Position numbers and translations under genes: made by a program | Shown: piece by piece, positions 22,985-33,990 of the stretch | Layout of the letters: each line of letters begins with the position of its first letter | Position numbering within the stretch: the first letter of the stretch is position 1 | Assembly: GCA_907163345.1 (NCBI GenBank) | Contig: CAJQUN010000496.1 | Location: 310,001-374,000 of the forward strand | Origin: Haberlea rhodopensis | Lineage: Eukaryota; Streptophyta; Magnoliopsida; Lamiales; Gesneriaceae | Direction: 5' to 3' | DNA length: 64,000 bases | The notes under the pieces: model-generated | Told to the model about the DNA's origin: nothing | The model's input: only the letters and a program-made list of their open reading frames with translations | The model's database searches: none

Positions 22985-24010
22985 GCTAACAATATAGCGG
23001 CATACCTGTCTCCGTCATCCAACAGTGGTACGCAATCAGCACCCATCGCTCGTAGGTGGCGTAATCCAGCGTCATGTACATAGCGGCATAACCCGTCGCT
23101 ATAGAATCAGTGGCATAATCCATCGTCATAGAGTCAGCGGCATAAAACATCGCTATAGACATCTGGCGGCATGAACCATCGCCATAGATGTAGCGGAATG
23201 TACCATCGCTATGAACACCCGGCGGCATAAGTCATCGCTAATGGAATAGCGGAACGAACCATCGCTATGAATATACCCGGCGGCAAGAATCATCGCCAAT
23301 CAATATAGCGGAATGAACCATCGCTATCAATATATCCGGCGGCAAGAACCATCGCCAATCAATATAGCGGAATGAGACATCGCTATCAATATATCCGGCG
23401 GCAAGAACCATCGCCAATCAATATAGCGGAATAAGACATCGCTATCAAGATATCCGGCGGCAAGAACCATCGCCAATCAATATAGCGGAATAAGACATCG
23501 CTATTAATACACTTGGCGGCATGAACCATCGCCAACCAACATAGCGGAATGAGACATCGCTATCAATATCGATAATGTGGTTGTTCCGGTCTTGTTATAG
23601 CAGCGGAATTTTAGGACCCCTCGCTTCGACATATAGCGGCATCATATGATATCCCTCGCTTCGACAATGACAGCGGCATGTTACCTCGCTTAGACATGAC
23701 AGCGGCAAATATCATATTACCATCGCTTCATATGACAGCGGCAAGTACCTCCCTCGCTCGAATATAACAACTACCGGAACTTCCACTAGCTCCATGTACC
23801 TGCATCCAAGTTAATACCACAGTTCACAATATAATGATCGATATCACGTTTCAGTTATAACCACAATATTCCACATTAATCACTAGAATTGTGACTGTTC
23901 CGGTCCCAATACAACAGCGGAATTTTAGGACCCCTCGCTTCGACAATGATAGCGGCATGTTGCCTCGCTTAGTCATGACAGCGGCAAGTACCTCCCTCGC
24001 TCGGAGATAA
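22985..24010 (-). repeat. G2 leader hairpin array, core period 59 bp
   Basis: Seven units start with GGCGGC at 23165, 23221, 23279, 23338, 23397, 23456 and 23515, the last five exactly 59 bp apart. Each unit holds two inverted repeats: stem GGCG/CGCC with an 11-base loop such as GCAAGAACCAT, and stem TAGCG/CGCTA with loop GAATGAGACAT or GAATGAACCAT. Left of 23165 and right of 23590 the array continues irregularly with stem AGCG/CGCT and loops such as GCATGTTACCT. In sense direction it lies shortly after the PBS. Confidence 0.9.
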
Positions 24011-24430
24011 AGGCTACCGGAACATTCATCAATTCTACCACAATATCAAGCACAACAGTTGATTCCATTATCACAATATATATCACTATCATTTCACATA
24101 TACCATCACATGTAAGGGTTCACTACCCACGATATACATAATCAAAGGTGTAACACGTTTTACCGTCCGAAGCCCGTACGTCTCACCTTTCCTGATTTCC
24201 CTACAAAATCAGATCCCTTAACACATAATACATGAAGGGCCAGACATCACCATTAATGCCTTCCCATCACATGCTACACGATTCCTGCAATCACAATGAT
24301 TAGCAACACCACTTTTCATATCATAAAAAGCACATAAACAACTAGTTGTGTCATACAACATTAATGCCATCATGCATAAGTATGTGCTATCAATAACTTC
24401 CTAGGCCCTTAACAGCCCCAAAGAGCAACC

Positions 24431-24445
24431 TGTGCTCTGATACCA
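24431..24445 (-). promoter_or_regulatory. G2 primer-binding site
   Basis: TGGTATCAGAGCACA on the minus strand is complementary to initiator tRNA-Met. It lies a few bases from the LTR edge. The LTR edge itself reads CGTAAGG on the plus strand instead of TGTAAGG, so the terminal base has mutated since insertion. Confidence 0.85.
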
Positions 24446-24449
24446 CTAA

Positions 24450-26916
24450 CGTAAGGACCCCAAGCCCTTAACCCTTGATTGGTGTATTAATCATTATGTG
24501 TGGCACATGCTTTCAATAAAATCAATCGGGAAACACAGATGATACTTTACCATTGAATGGCAATTACAAAATTTCTTTAATATTCAACATTAAGATCATC
24601 TCTACCAACAATAGACTCATGGATTCCGCGCATTTCCATCCCCATTACACCACTTTTCACATGGTAGACTTTTATAAAAATTTGGGCAGAGTCTCCCCAT
24701 AATTAGAGCCATCCGAAATAAAAGCGCATCACAATATATAATTCCCGGCCAGGGAAAACACATACTCAACAGAACACAGCAACGCTAAGTAAATTCCCAG
24801 CCAGGGAAGACACCACACATAAGACAACATAAATGGGTTTCAACACCCACATAATACGCCCATGACTCTCATATCATTAGCAATTCTACTCTTAATTGCA
24901 TGCAACATAGAATGAAAGAGGGAAAGGCTCATGCCTTTATATACAACCCATATACAAGCATAACCGTGCTCACATGCGAGCATCATAAATATGTATATAA
25001 CCTTCGGGTGTATATAAGTACTCTATACGATACCGTGCTCCATCAAGCCCTGGTACCACGATCCTGGGAGTACATCCAATCAACAGCTCGAGCTCAGCTC
25101 CACAGCCATCGATGTACCTGTTCACCTGCCCCAACAGAGACAGCCCCCAACGGGGTGAGCATACCAAACACAAAATCCCATAATCACAATAATGAAATTC
25201 ATAATTTACAACAAAAGTAAATACTAATGAATTTTAAATGATACTCCCTGGATGGCAACGTCCTCATCCGGGATTCCGTGTACTGTCCCTGTTCTCACAA
25301 TCATCAAACTCATCAAATCTCAAAAATCAGTAAATCAACACATTGATTTAACTCATAGCATGCCTGATTCTCAAGTATCAATAATTAATGATTCCAAATT
25401 CATTATACATACAAATATAGATATCTCGATATCTAATACTGATTTTTTGACTTTGCTACCAATCACAGATAGCTCAAATGCCTAGCATTTATTTTACCAA
25501 TTCTCCATTATACTTAGACATCTCACATGTCTTATAATGAATACATGATTCCACGATCATTCTCAGGCATCTCAAATGCCCTACAATAGTCATATAAACC
25601 CAGTACCCCATATCTCATGCAAGGTTATACTACTCTAGTATTACGCACACTTGTGACAGCGATGTCATGACTAGGTCGTTCCATAGTCATATCAACACAT
25701 ATATATATAGCCATACCCACAACCATCTAATGCAATTAAAATACATTATGCATTTCACAAATGCTCTTATATACAGTAATGCTCGTACGTCGCACGTACC
25801 TTAATCTCCGAAGTCCGAGCCAAACCTTGCTCGAGTTCCATGCCCCGAGGAACGATGTGCTAACACGATAAATAATTCACAATTATTTACGAACATGCAA
25901 CCCATGCTCAAGCACACTCATAACCCTCAAAATATTGTCAACACACGACAATTAACCATTTAAAAGACCCGGGGCAAGGTACATGCATGGAGGGAAAACG
26001 AATGAGACAATATCGAAAATTGTTCAAGAACACCCTTCAATTTTCGAACCCTATTCTCACAAATCGAACCCAATTAAACACCATAATTCATCTAAACATG
26101 AATTAATCGATCAACAACAAGAATCATCATCCCCCGCCAAAAACCCCCAAATTTCGAACTCAAACCCCTCAAACAAAATGAAATTCGAACCAAAATCCTT
26201 AAATTCGAACACAAATCCTTAAATTCGAACACAATACCACCAAATTTAGCAGGGAAATACATGAGAGGGACGAAAAAGGGGTAAGGAAGGTTACCCATAC
26301 GAAGCTCGGAAGGAAATCAGACGAAAATCGAAGAACCCTAGAAAATTGGGGATCGGCGCTTTCCTGCAAAATCCGAACTCAAATCGCGACCAAACTTCGA
26401 ATTGTTGGTGTGGGAAGCTGCGCCTGGACGAGACGAAGATGGCGGGGGGTCGGACGCGCCGAACGGCGGCCGGACGGCGGCGGGCGCACCGCTTTTGTGC
26501 GCGGGGGCTAGGGCGACGGGAAGGGCGACGCGGGAGGGTGCTGAAATGAAATTTTAATTAAAATCTCGGTTCAACTGGTATTTATAGCAAAAATACCCCA
26601 AAATACTAATAGCCCCACAAATACATCATGATTCATTAAAAATCATCTGTTTTCAAAAATTCTCTCTCTAACTCAAAAACCCCCTACCGGTGCCCACACC
26701 AAGCACCCGAGATTCCGAGACACTTCAACAACCCAACTCTTAGATTTTCACCGAAATGAGAATACGATCTCAACCTCGGGATCCAACGATCCCAACTACT
26801 CAAATAGACGAGCCCGGAAGGCCCAACACTTCGATTAAACTCCAAGTCGCCACGTAAAACAACTTTAGGGGTTATTAACACTCCGAGATTAACATCCATA
26901 ATCTCTGGTCATCACA
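24450..26916 (-). repeat. G2 5' LTR (2467 bp)
   Basis: Uninterrupted mate of 16211-20534. TATA box TATATAAA (minus) at 24936-24943. A short deletion in the CpG-rich block removes the GAGAGAGAAAATAA-like stretch present in the other LTR. Confidence 0.9.
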
Positions 26917-26921
26917 GTTTA

Positions 26922-27056
26922 AAAACATGCATGCTATCAATTAGGTTTCATCATGGGCTAGTGATTCTAAGCATGCATTTATTACTAACTATGAACTCAA
27001 AATTTTTAATTTTTTCGATTGTTTTGTATTTTTGTAATAGGAAAGCAATAACACAC
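26922..27056 (-). repeat. A1 3' LTR, proximal segment
   Basis: This resumes A1 LTR sequence after the GTTTA target duplication of G2. It ends near ACACACCACT, where the A1 polypurine tract begins. The exact LTR edge could be 27054 or 27057. Confidence 0.5.
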
Positions 27057-27238
27057 CACTAATCCCTCCCCCATACTTAAATCTTACATTGTCCCCAATG
27101 TAAGGCGAAAATATAAGAAAAGAGAAAAGTCTAACTAATAGAGCAATAAGAATAAAAAGGATTAGGGAAACTAACTCCCCTTGGGTTGCCTCTCAAGCAG
27201 TGCCCCTGTTTAACGTCGGTGGCCCGGCGCCAGTCCTT
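27057..27238 (-). other. A1 3' untranslated region with polypurine tract
   Basis: The minus strand reads TTGGGGACAATGTAAG and then AAGTATGGGGGAGGGATT (about 27062-27079), the characteristic double purine-rich signal downstream of pol in Athila/Tat elements. Nothing else is recognised. Confidence 0.65.
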
Positions 27239-27660
27239 CATCATTCGACCCCAGGTGGATCTTCTAGTGCCAATTTAACTGCTCCCTCGTCTAGCATTCC
27301 ATCATAATAGTGTTTCAGTCGATGGCCATTCACCGTGAATTTCTTCGTTGTGTTCAAGCTTTGAATTTCCATTGCACTAGAAGAAGAAACATTGGTAACT
27401 AATAAGGCCTATTCAATTTAGAACGTAACTTACCCGGGAAGAGTCGAAGGCATGAGTAGGACTTTTTGACCAACTTTGAACGTCCTTCTCGAGATCATCT
27501 TATCATGAAATGCCTTTGTTTTCTCTTTATAAATTCTTGAACTTGTATACACATCATTTTGGATCTCCTCCAATTCTTGCAGTTGCAATTTCCTATGCTC
27601 AACACTTGCATCCAACTTCATGTTCAAGTTCTTGATAGCCCAATATGCCCTATGATCCAA
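27239..27660 (-). pseudogene. A1 integrase C-terminal domain
   Basis: The 27430-27660 frame contains RAYWAIKNLNMKLD, LQELEEIQNDVYTSSRIYKEK and FKVGQKVLLMPS, the usual region after the catalytic core. After a break near 27425, a further frame at about 27250-27350 reads FTVNGHRLKHYYDG, a C-terminal motif common in Athila/Tat pol. The break means the protein could not be made in one piece. This domain binds DNA and helps choose the target. Confidence 0.75.
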
Positions 27661-27692
27661 TTCTACATGAGGATGGCATGGTTTTCCAAAGA

Positions 27693-28072
27693 TTAATCGA
27701 AAGGAGACATACCTATGGATGTCTTATATGCTATGTGATATGCCCATGGCGCATCGTCCAAACGTAAGCTCCAATCTTTCCTCGGAGGGTTTACAGTCTT
27801 CTCTAAGATGGATTTGACCTCTCGATTGGACACCTCGGCTTGCCCATTTGTTTGAAGATGGTAGGCAGTGGAAACCTTATGTGTTACATGATATTTCTTC
27901 AACAAACTTACCATCGTCCTATTGGAAAAATGTGTGCCTCTGTCACTAATGATTGCCCTTGTGATTCCAAACCTAGAGAAAAAGTTGTGTTTCAAGAATC
28001 CTGCAACTACGGTAGAGTCATTAGTTCGGGTGGCTATGGCTTCCACCCATTTTGAAATATAGTCGACTGCAA

Positions 28073-28147
<75 letters not shown>

Positions 28148-28241
28148 CCATAAGAGATAGGAAAAGGTCCCATGAAGTCGATGCCCCATACGTCGAAAAT
28201 TTCACAAATGAGTATGGGTTGTTGGGGGCATCTCCTTGCAT
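27693..28241 (-). pseudogene. A1 integrase catalytic core, with an (AT)n expansion
   Basis: The 182-residue frame shows [13 protein letters not shown] (first catalytic Asp), [11 protein letters not shown] (second) and [13 protein letters not shown] (Glu), the D,D-E core that joins retroelement DNA to the genome. About 20 alternating Tyr and Ile residues precede the first motif and come from an AT microsatellite (28078-28145). The frame is still open through it. It ends before the C-terminal piece in another frame. Confidence 0.85.
28078..28145. repeat. (AT)n microsatellite inside A1 integrase
   Basis: About 68 bases of uninterrupted alternating A and T lie within the integrase frame just before LLAVDY. 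Confidence 0.97.
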
Positions 28242-28677
28242 TGAGAGATGTTACCTTTGTCTTTTGGCATTCGGTGCATGACTTGCAAAAGATATGCGTG
28301 TCTCGAATTAGGGATGACCAGAAGAAGCCACATTCAAGTACTTTTTGTGAAGTCCTTTTGACTACAAAGTGTCCTCCATATGCATAAGCATGGCAAAATT
28401 TAAGTATTGAAATTACCTCATGGTCAGGGGCGCATCATCTAATGACTTGGTCGGTGCAGTGCTTCCAAAGATATGGATCATCCCATACAGAGTATTTAGC
28501 ATCACTTTTGATCTTCGCTTTCTTGGCCCTACATATATCAGCATGAAATTGATTAGTGGCCACATAATTAACAAAATCAGCGTACCATGGGAATTTTGCA
28601 TGAAGGGAGAAAAGATGCTCGTCAGGAAATTCTTCTTTTAGGCACAGTTCATCATCGATTTGTGTTAGACGATTCAA
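28242..28677 (-). pseudogene. A1 RNase H-integrase connection and H2C2 zinc-binding domain
   Basis: Frame 28435-28677 has EFPDEHLFSL, PWYADFVNYVATNQFHAD and SVWDDPYLWKHCTDQ, the usual link between RNase H and integrase. In another frame, about 28160-28400, SCTECQKTK marks the Cys pair of the H2C2 zinc finger that precedes the core. At least two frame changes occur. Confidence 0.75.
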
Positions 28678-29322
28678 GTGGTCCGATACGGTGTTTTCAA
28701 TCCCTTCTTGTCTTGGATCTCCAAATCAAACTCGCTCAATAGTAAGATCCATCTTATCAGCCGTGGCTTTACTTCTTTCTTCATCATCAAGTACCTGAGT
28801 GCTGCATGATCAGAAAACACAACAACTTTAGTACCAAGCAAATATGATATAAATTTTTCAAGAGCAAAAACAACAGCTAAAAACTCCTTTTCAGAAGTGG
28901 TGTAGTTGAGTTGGGCATCGTTCAAGGTCTTGGATGCGTAGTAGATAAGATGAGAAACTTTTCCAATTATTTGACCCAAGATAGCTCCCACAACATATTG
29001 ACTAGCATCGCACATTATCTCAAATGGCTTGTTCCAGTCAGGTGGTTGGATGATGGGTGCGGATGTCAAAGACGTCTTCCATGTGTCAAAGGCCGTGTTG
29101 CATGCCTCATCAAACTCGAATACCACTTCCTTTTGCAACAATTTACACAATGGTGATGCAATTTTGGAAAAGTCCTTGATGTATCTCCTATAGAAACCTG
29201 CATGGCCAAGAAAGGAACGTACATCCCACACACAAATTGGGTAGGGTAGAGTTTGAATTATGTCAATTTTTGCTTTATCTACCTCCATACCTTTGAAAGA
29301 AACGACATGGCCCAACACTATA
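28674..29322 (-). pseudogene. A1 reverse transcriptase C-terminus and RNase H (cut by C1)
   Basis: The frame runs through [13 protein letters not shown], the connection [19 protein letters not shown], then the RNase H motifs [28 protein letters not shown] and [11 protein letters not shown], with catalytic Asp, Glu and Asp kept. The upstream RT palm is missing because C1 begins at 29323; the piece should continue beyond the far end of C1, outside this window. It is the longest intact frame of A1. Confidence 0.85.
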
Positions 29323-29357
29323 TGTTGGGAAAACATTTCTAAGTTTTGGTGATCACA

Positions 29358-29510
29358 AACATCTACCGGGTAAAGACATCAACCGGGTAAAGACATCTAC
29401 CGAGTGCACAGACATCTACCGGGTAAAAAACATCTACCGAGTGCACAGACATCTACCGGGTAAAAGACATCTACCGAGTGCACAGACATCTACCGGGTAA
29501 AGACATCTAC
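29358..29510 (+). repeat. ACATCTACCGGGT tandem array in the C1 LTR
   Basis: Seven copies of the word ACATCWACCGGGTAAA or ACATCTACCGAGTGCACAG occur every 16-22 bases, just inside U3. Confidence 0.9.
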
Positions 29511-29826
29511 CAAGTGAAAAGATATAAAGAGTGTACATTTACCGAGTACAGAAGAATGAACGCTCACTGAAAGAAGAATATCAGTAGACGTCTAACTATC
29601 CATCAAGTGCACAAGGCAACAAGACAAAACAAATACAACTCATTCTGACAAAGGTACAACAGAGCGTCGCACCTTGCAATATCAGTGCCACCATTAGCGT
29701 TAGAATAAAAGAGTCGTTGCTTAACAAAATTGGAAAGAAGACAAACAGAATTTGGAATGAAGACAGGAAACTAATCCCATGCAAGATCTTCCAAATACAG
29801 AAAAGTTGTCGTTAGACCACTGTGTC

Positions 29827-29834
29827 TATAAATA
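29827..29834 (+). promoter_or_regulatory. C1 LTR TATA box
   Basis: TATAAATA lies about 500 bases from the LTR start, a suitable place for the element promoter. The corresponding position in C0 is mutated. Confidence 0.6.
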
Positions 29835-30421
29835 CTTCTAAGTGAAGAATGAAGATGTTAGCTGAATCATCTGATCAAACACAAGACGCAAATCAACTTC
29901 AAGCTAATCGCTTCATTAAGATACTTTGAAGTTTCAGCCAAAGCAGCAAAGAACTACTACTGCAATCTTGAAAGATTAAATACAACTGAGTCTGTTGCTC
30001 AAAGAACACTCGAAGCATAACAATTTTATATCTCGTGTGAGTGTTACAGAATACGTTGTAAACAACCTAGAAAGTTATTATTGCTAGGAGTTTAGGCCAA
30101 GCTGTGTGAATGCCTAAGGAGGTTGTATACTGTAAAGTGTAAACCAAAGTCTTCTAGTGTAACCTTCCTGCAAAGGAAGAAGGGGAGACGTAGAAGCGTT
30201 GTGCTCGTACTTCCAGAAACAATTCTTGTGTCGTTTACTTATTGCAATTTACCATTCAGTTATTATTGCAATTTACGTCTTCCGCACTATTATCAGTGTC
30301 TGCTGACTGCAACTAATTGAGAAGCTACTGTAGTACTTAACACTCTGCAGTAACCAAGAAGAATAGAATTTGAGTAGTGTTTATTCAACCCCCTTCTAAA
30401 CACTACTACGATCCTAACAAG

Positions 30422-30433
30422 TGGTACCAGAGC
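30422..30433 (+). promoter_or_regulatory. C1 primer-binding site
   Basis: TGGTACCAGAGC lies two bases after the LTR end. It is the initiator tRNA-Met site with one change (C for T at position 6). Confidence 0.85.
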
Positions 30434-30465
30434 AAGGTCTTCTCAATCTTGAGAAATATTAAAAA

Positions 30466-31454
30466 TTGATGGCCGCGTTCAGCAAGATTCCCATGTTCAA
30501 GAAAGACGAATACGATGACTGGAGAATTCGCATGCAAGCACATCTGAGTGCCCAAGATGATGACATGTGGTTCGTCATCACTGATGGACCAATGAAGATC
30601 ATGAAGATCAACACAACAGCCGCCATTACTGGAGGTAAACCTCAGATGGTCGAAAAGGACAGAACATCCTGGACAAATGAGGAAAGAAAAAAGCAAATTC
30701 GGACAATGTGGCTAAAGACATATTGTTCAAAACATTGGACAAAACATGTTCAACAAAATCAAGATGTGTCCCACTGCTAAAGACATCTGGGAAAAGATTG
30801 CTCAGCTGTGTGAAGGAAATGACCAAACCAAGGAAAACAAGCTCAATGTCGCTCTACAGAAGTTTGGAAACATCAAAATGAACTCAACAGCCTAGGTAAG
30901 GATCTATCCAATAGAGAAGTCGTCGCCATAAAGGTCATGAGAGGTCTCCCAAGAGAATGGGATGTAAAAATAATTGCCATGAGAGAATCCAAAGATTTAA
31001 ACAAGATAGATCTACATGATCTATTTGCTGACTTAAAGGCATACGAGTTTGAACTAGGCATTCCGATGGAAGATGAACCCAACACCAGTCAACCAACCAA
31101 AGCCCTTACTGCATCAGAGCTCTGTCCACCACAACAGAGATGACTCCCGAACAAAAATGCAATGATGCAATGGCATTGTTTATCAAGAAGTTTGGAAAAT
31201 TTATGAAAAAGAATCAGAAGACCTATCAATCTTATCCAAGGAAGCAGAACTTCAAAAATAGATTAGATGAGGATGATTGCTTCTGCTTTAACTGTCTTAA
31301 ACCAGGACATTTTATTGCTGACTATCCTAAGCCAAAGAAGGATGACCAGAAGAGAGGACCCAAGGACCATAGGAAGTCTAAGGAAAAGAGAAAATCATCC
31401 AGGGACAGAGACCAGAAAGTACTGGTGGCTGAAGAAAAACAAGCTGATTCATAA
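30466..31454 (+). pseudogene. C1 Gag with zinc knuckle
   Basis: The N-terminal piece starts IPMFKKDEYDDWRIRMQAHL, the usual copia Gag opening. The middle, about 30880-31143, has REVVAIKVMRGLPREWDVK and IAMRESKDLNKI. The last piece carries CFNCLKPGHFIADY, a CX2CX4HX4C knuckle whose final Cys is Tyr, followed by a Lys-rich tail. Pieces lie in different frames, with a stop near 30893 and a probable loss of about 20 codons near 30880. Gag forms the particle and packages RNA. Confidence 0.8.
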
Positions 31455-32361
31455 TCACAATCAGAAGAATCTACCAGCTCATCCAATGAGAGTGAAGACG
31501 AAGAAGTTCACTGTCTTATGGCCAATGATGACAGTGAGATAACTGACTTTAATCTCTCCGAATTTACACATAATGAACTCACCAACGCATTGCAGGACAT
31601 GATTAATGAGTATCATATTTTGTATGAATCCTTCGAGAATTATAAGACCGAACATTCAATCCCAACGGAACAACAAAACAACAAACTTGATTGTGAACAA
31701 TCTAAGGAGTTGGAATGCCTAAGAGAAAAAGTGAGTCTACTCGAGAAAGAAAGGGACGAAGCCAGATGTGCACACCAGAAACTCATTAAACTGGTTCGCA
31801 CATGGAACGCATCAACTGCCAGAAAAGATGAGATGCTTGACTCGATAAGGCTTGTTGGTGATCTTCCTGGTATAGGCTACTCTAACAATGAAAGTAACTC
31901 ATCTGGTATCAAATCTCAACTGTGTAGAGAAGAACAAGGTTCAAACAATGAACTTTGTCAGATCCAGCACAGTATATGAACCAAGTAAATTGGTTAAGGA
32001 ACCTGTTAAGTCAATTCTCATCAAGGAATGGGCATCACACAAAGGTATCGGTTATGTTGAGCCAATAGAGAAAGCTAGACCGGGAAAAATGTTCAGAAAT
32101 GGACATAAGCCCACTAGTCAGGCAACTCGAGAGGTGAAATCCAACTGGTACTATAATTGTATGCCTGTCCAGAAGAGGTATATGCTTCCCAACAGAAACC
32201 AAAAACCTAAACAACATGCGTACACTCACTATCACATACATCACCCAAGAACACCATCACCACTTAATGCACACACATTTCAGGACATACACAGACCCAA
32301 ACAATTCAGGGTTATACAAGTGTGGGTCCCGAAAGGAATAATCATGTCTAATCTTGTCTAG
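31455..32361 (+). pseudogene. C1 Gag-Pol linker with coiled coil
   Basis: Acidic, Ser-rich text leads to a long heptad-like helix around KELECLREKVSLLEKERDEA, typical of the Gag C-terminus in SIRE elements. After a frame change near 31960 the linker continues to FRVIQVWVPKGI, the usual phrase before the protease. A TAA at 31453-31455 separates it from the zinc knuckle. Confidence 0.65.
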
Positions 32362-32399
32362 ACCCAAGTGATTCGGTACCAATCAAATTATCGCTATAA

Positions 32400-32656
32400 T
32401 TGCAGAGAACTAGAATCCATCAAGTTCGGAGCTCAGAGTGGTTTCTGGACAGTGGATGCTCTAGACACATCCTAGGGAACGCTTGTTTGTTGTCCGAATT
32501 GGTTGAGACCACCGAACCTAGAATAACTTTTGGTGACAACGCGAAAGGTAGAACTATGGGTAAGGTAAGATTATCTACGGTAACATTATTATTAAAGATA
32601 TACGATTGGTTCTATGCTATAATTTGATCAGCATTAGTCAACTCTGTGACAATGGT
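32400..32656 (+). pseudogene. C1 aspartic protease, cut by G1
   Basis: EWFLDSGCSRHILGN carries the active-site D-S-G followed by CSRH, the copia protease signature. FGDNAKGRTMGKV follows. Near 32600 the frame shifts and NLISISQLCDNG leads to the ATGGT target duplication of G1. The protein sense resumes at 41673 with the frame preserved by the insertion. Confidence 0.85.
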
Positions 32657-33189
32657 TGTAAGGACCCTAGTTCCTTAAGTGTGGATTTAGGTACAATAAG
32701 AACTAAGTATGCAGAATCAGAGTATAAAAATTTCGTGTCGATGCCCGAGCTATTAAGATTACAGTACCAAAATAAAATTCCAAAAGGATTAATTACATTC
32801 CCAAACAATGAATGTTAATTCTATAGCTTTACACTACTCCTAGAGTAGAGACTATGCAAAAGAATCATGATCTATTATACCAAAAGCACTCATCACTAGC
32901 TCACGCATCAACCCGTCCTTAGCCCTTCATGCCAAAATGTACCTACAGGAGCAACCCCAAACCCATGAGCATGTAACAAACCATATTCACAATAATATGA
33001 TTGTAATATAGATATGCATAAACCGTAAATGCGAATCACTTCCTATAATTAATACATTTAATGCTCCCTTTGGTTGTTCCTGTACCACAATCATAATCAA
33101 TAGATTATAACACCAATTATGTATGTCATGAGATGCATCCATTCCATGAATACCATATCCAATTTCCAAGTCTTATTATATTAGTTGCA

Positions 33190-33395
33190 TAATACCCCTC
33201 GCGTGAACATGACAGCGGAAATACCCCTGGCTTAGACAATACCAGCGGCAATAATATCCCTCGCTATAATATGACAATGGTCGTGTTCTTCGCTTCATAT
33301 TAGCGGCAAATATTCTCTCATCGCTACGGTATGACAACGGAAAGTATTCACATCGCTACGCCACTAGCGGCAAGTATTCTTCATCACTGTAATAT
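33190..33395. repeat. AGCGG/CGCT inverted-repeat cluster in G1 LTR
   Basis: Examples are AGCG/CGCT around GCAATAATATCCCT, and TAGCG/CGCTA around GCAAATATTCTCTCAT. The right LTR has the same cluster at 40030-40240. The stems and loop starts (GCAA) match the hairpins of the G2 leader. Confidence 0.75.
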
Positions 33396-33773
33396 AATCT
33401 CAACTTACAATCACATTCACCAATGCATCCAATGAGTGTATGCAACCATAATGCATAACTAAATTCATGTATGCAACACCAATGCATAACCAATGTATGT
33501 ATGCAACCATAATGCATAGCCCAACAAATAGATGCAACCAAAATGCATAATCCAATATGTAAAATGCGTTTTACCGTCCGATGCCCGTACGTCTCACTAC
33601 GTACCTTTGTACCAAAATGTGGAGAAGTCGTAGGACTTTATCTCCTTGGTTGTGTTGCCACCTGGGATGGTTCTACACATTCACAAACCAATATTAGAAT
33701 CAAAATTATGAACCAATACCAAAAATTCCTTCAAAATAGCCAAAAACCAAAAACACCACATTTTCAAGACTCG

Positions 33774-33990
33774 CGATCGATCGGCCCTTGCGCTCGATCG
33801 ATCGCGAGCTGACCACCTGACGCTCAACACCTTGCTGCCCTTCTCGATCGATCGAGATGTCCACACCGATCGATCGAGAAATCGCCTCGATCGATCGGGA
33901 GGTCATCTCGATCGATCGAGGAGACCAATACAGTACCGCCTGTAGCTCTGCCAAGCTCGATCGACCGAAAGTCTTGCTCGATCGATCGAG
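33774..33990. repeat. CGATCGATCG palindrome cluster in G1 3' LTR
   Basis: Blocks include GCGATCGATCGGC, GCTCGATCGATCGCG, CTCGATCGATCGAG and ATCTCGATCGATCGAGG, spaced 15-45 bp. Confidence 0.9.

Larger units (their letters stand above)
16211..26916 (-). mobile_element. G2, non-autonomous Tekay-related LTR element (LARD-like), TSD GTTTA
   Basis: LTRs lie at 16211-20534 (enlarged by solo LTR S1) and 24450-26916. The 5-bp duplications GTTTA at 16206-16210 and 26917-26921 prove a single insertion event. PBS (24431-24445, TGGTATCAGAGCACA) and polypurine tract (20535-20550, TTTTAGTGGGGGATAT) put it on the minus strand. The 3.9-kb interior has no recognisable gag or pol. LTR ends TGTGATGACC and GGTCCTTACA and the ATTTCGAGGACGAAAT next to the tract are shared in type with the chromovirus G1. 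Confidence 0.9.
14041..29322 (-). mobile_element. A1, Athila/Tat-like Ty3-gypsy element, 3' half, interrupted by G2
   Basis: On the minus strand RT/RNase H (28674-29322), integrase (27240-28670), a polypurine-rich 3' region (27057-27238) and a 3' LTR (27056 down to 26917, then 16210 to about 14041) follow in order. G2 (16211-26916) lies inside the LTR. C1 cuts RT at 29323, so the 5' half is outside the window. The integrase wording and the long GGGGACAATGT...GGGGGAG tract fit the non-chromoviral Athila/Tat group. The left LTR edge is uncertain by tens of bases. Confidence 0.7.
29323..30419 (+). repeat. C1 5' LTR (1097 bp)
   Basis: Ends are TGTTGGGAAAAC and TCCTAACA. A TATA box TATAAATA lies at 29827-29834, and R/U5 would follow. 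At 29358-29510 the phrases ACATCTACCGGGTAAA and ACATCTACCGAGTGCACAG alternate three to four times. The sequence matches C0's LTR at both ends. Confidence 0.9.

Noticed and set aside
24431..24447. tRNA-Met gene
   Set aside because: Only the 3' complementary segment used as primer-binding site is present here and at the other PBS positions; no cloverleaf is formed.
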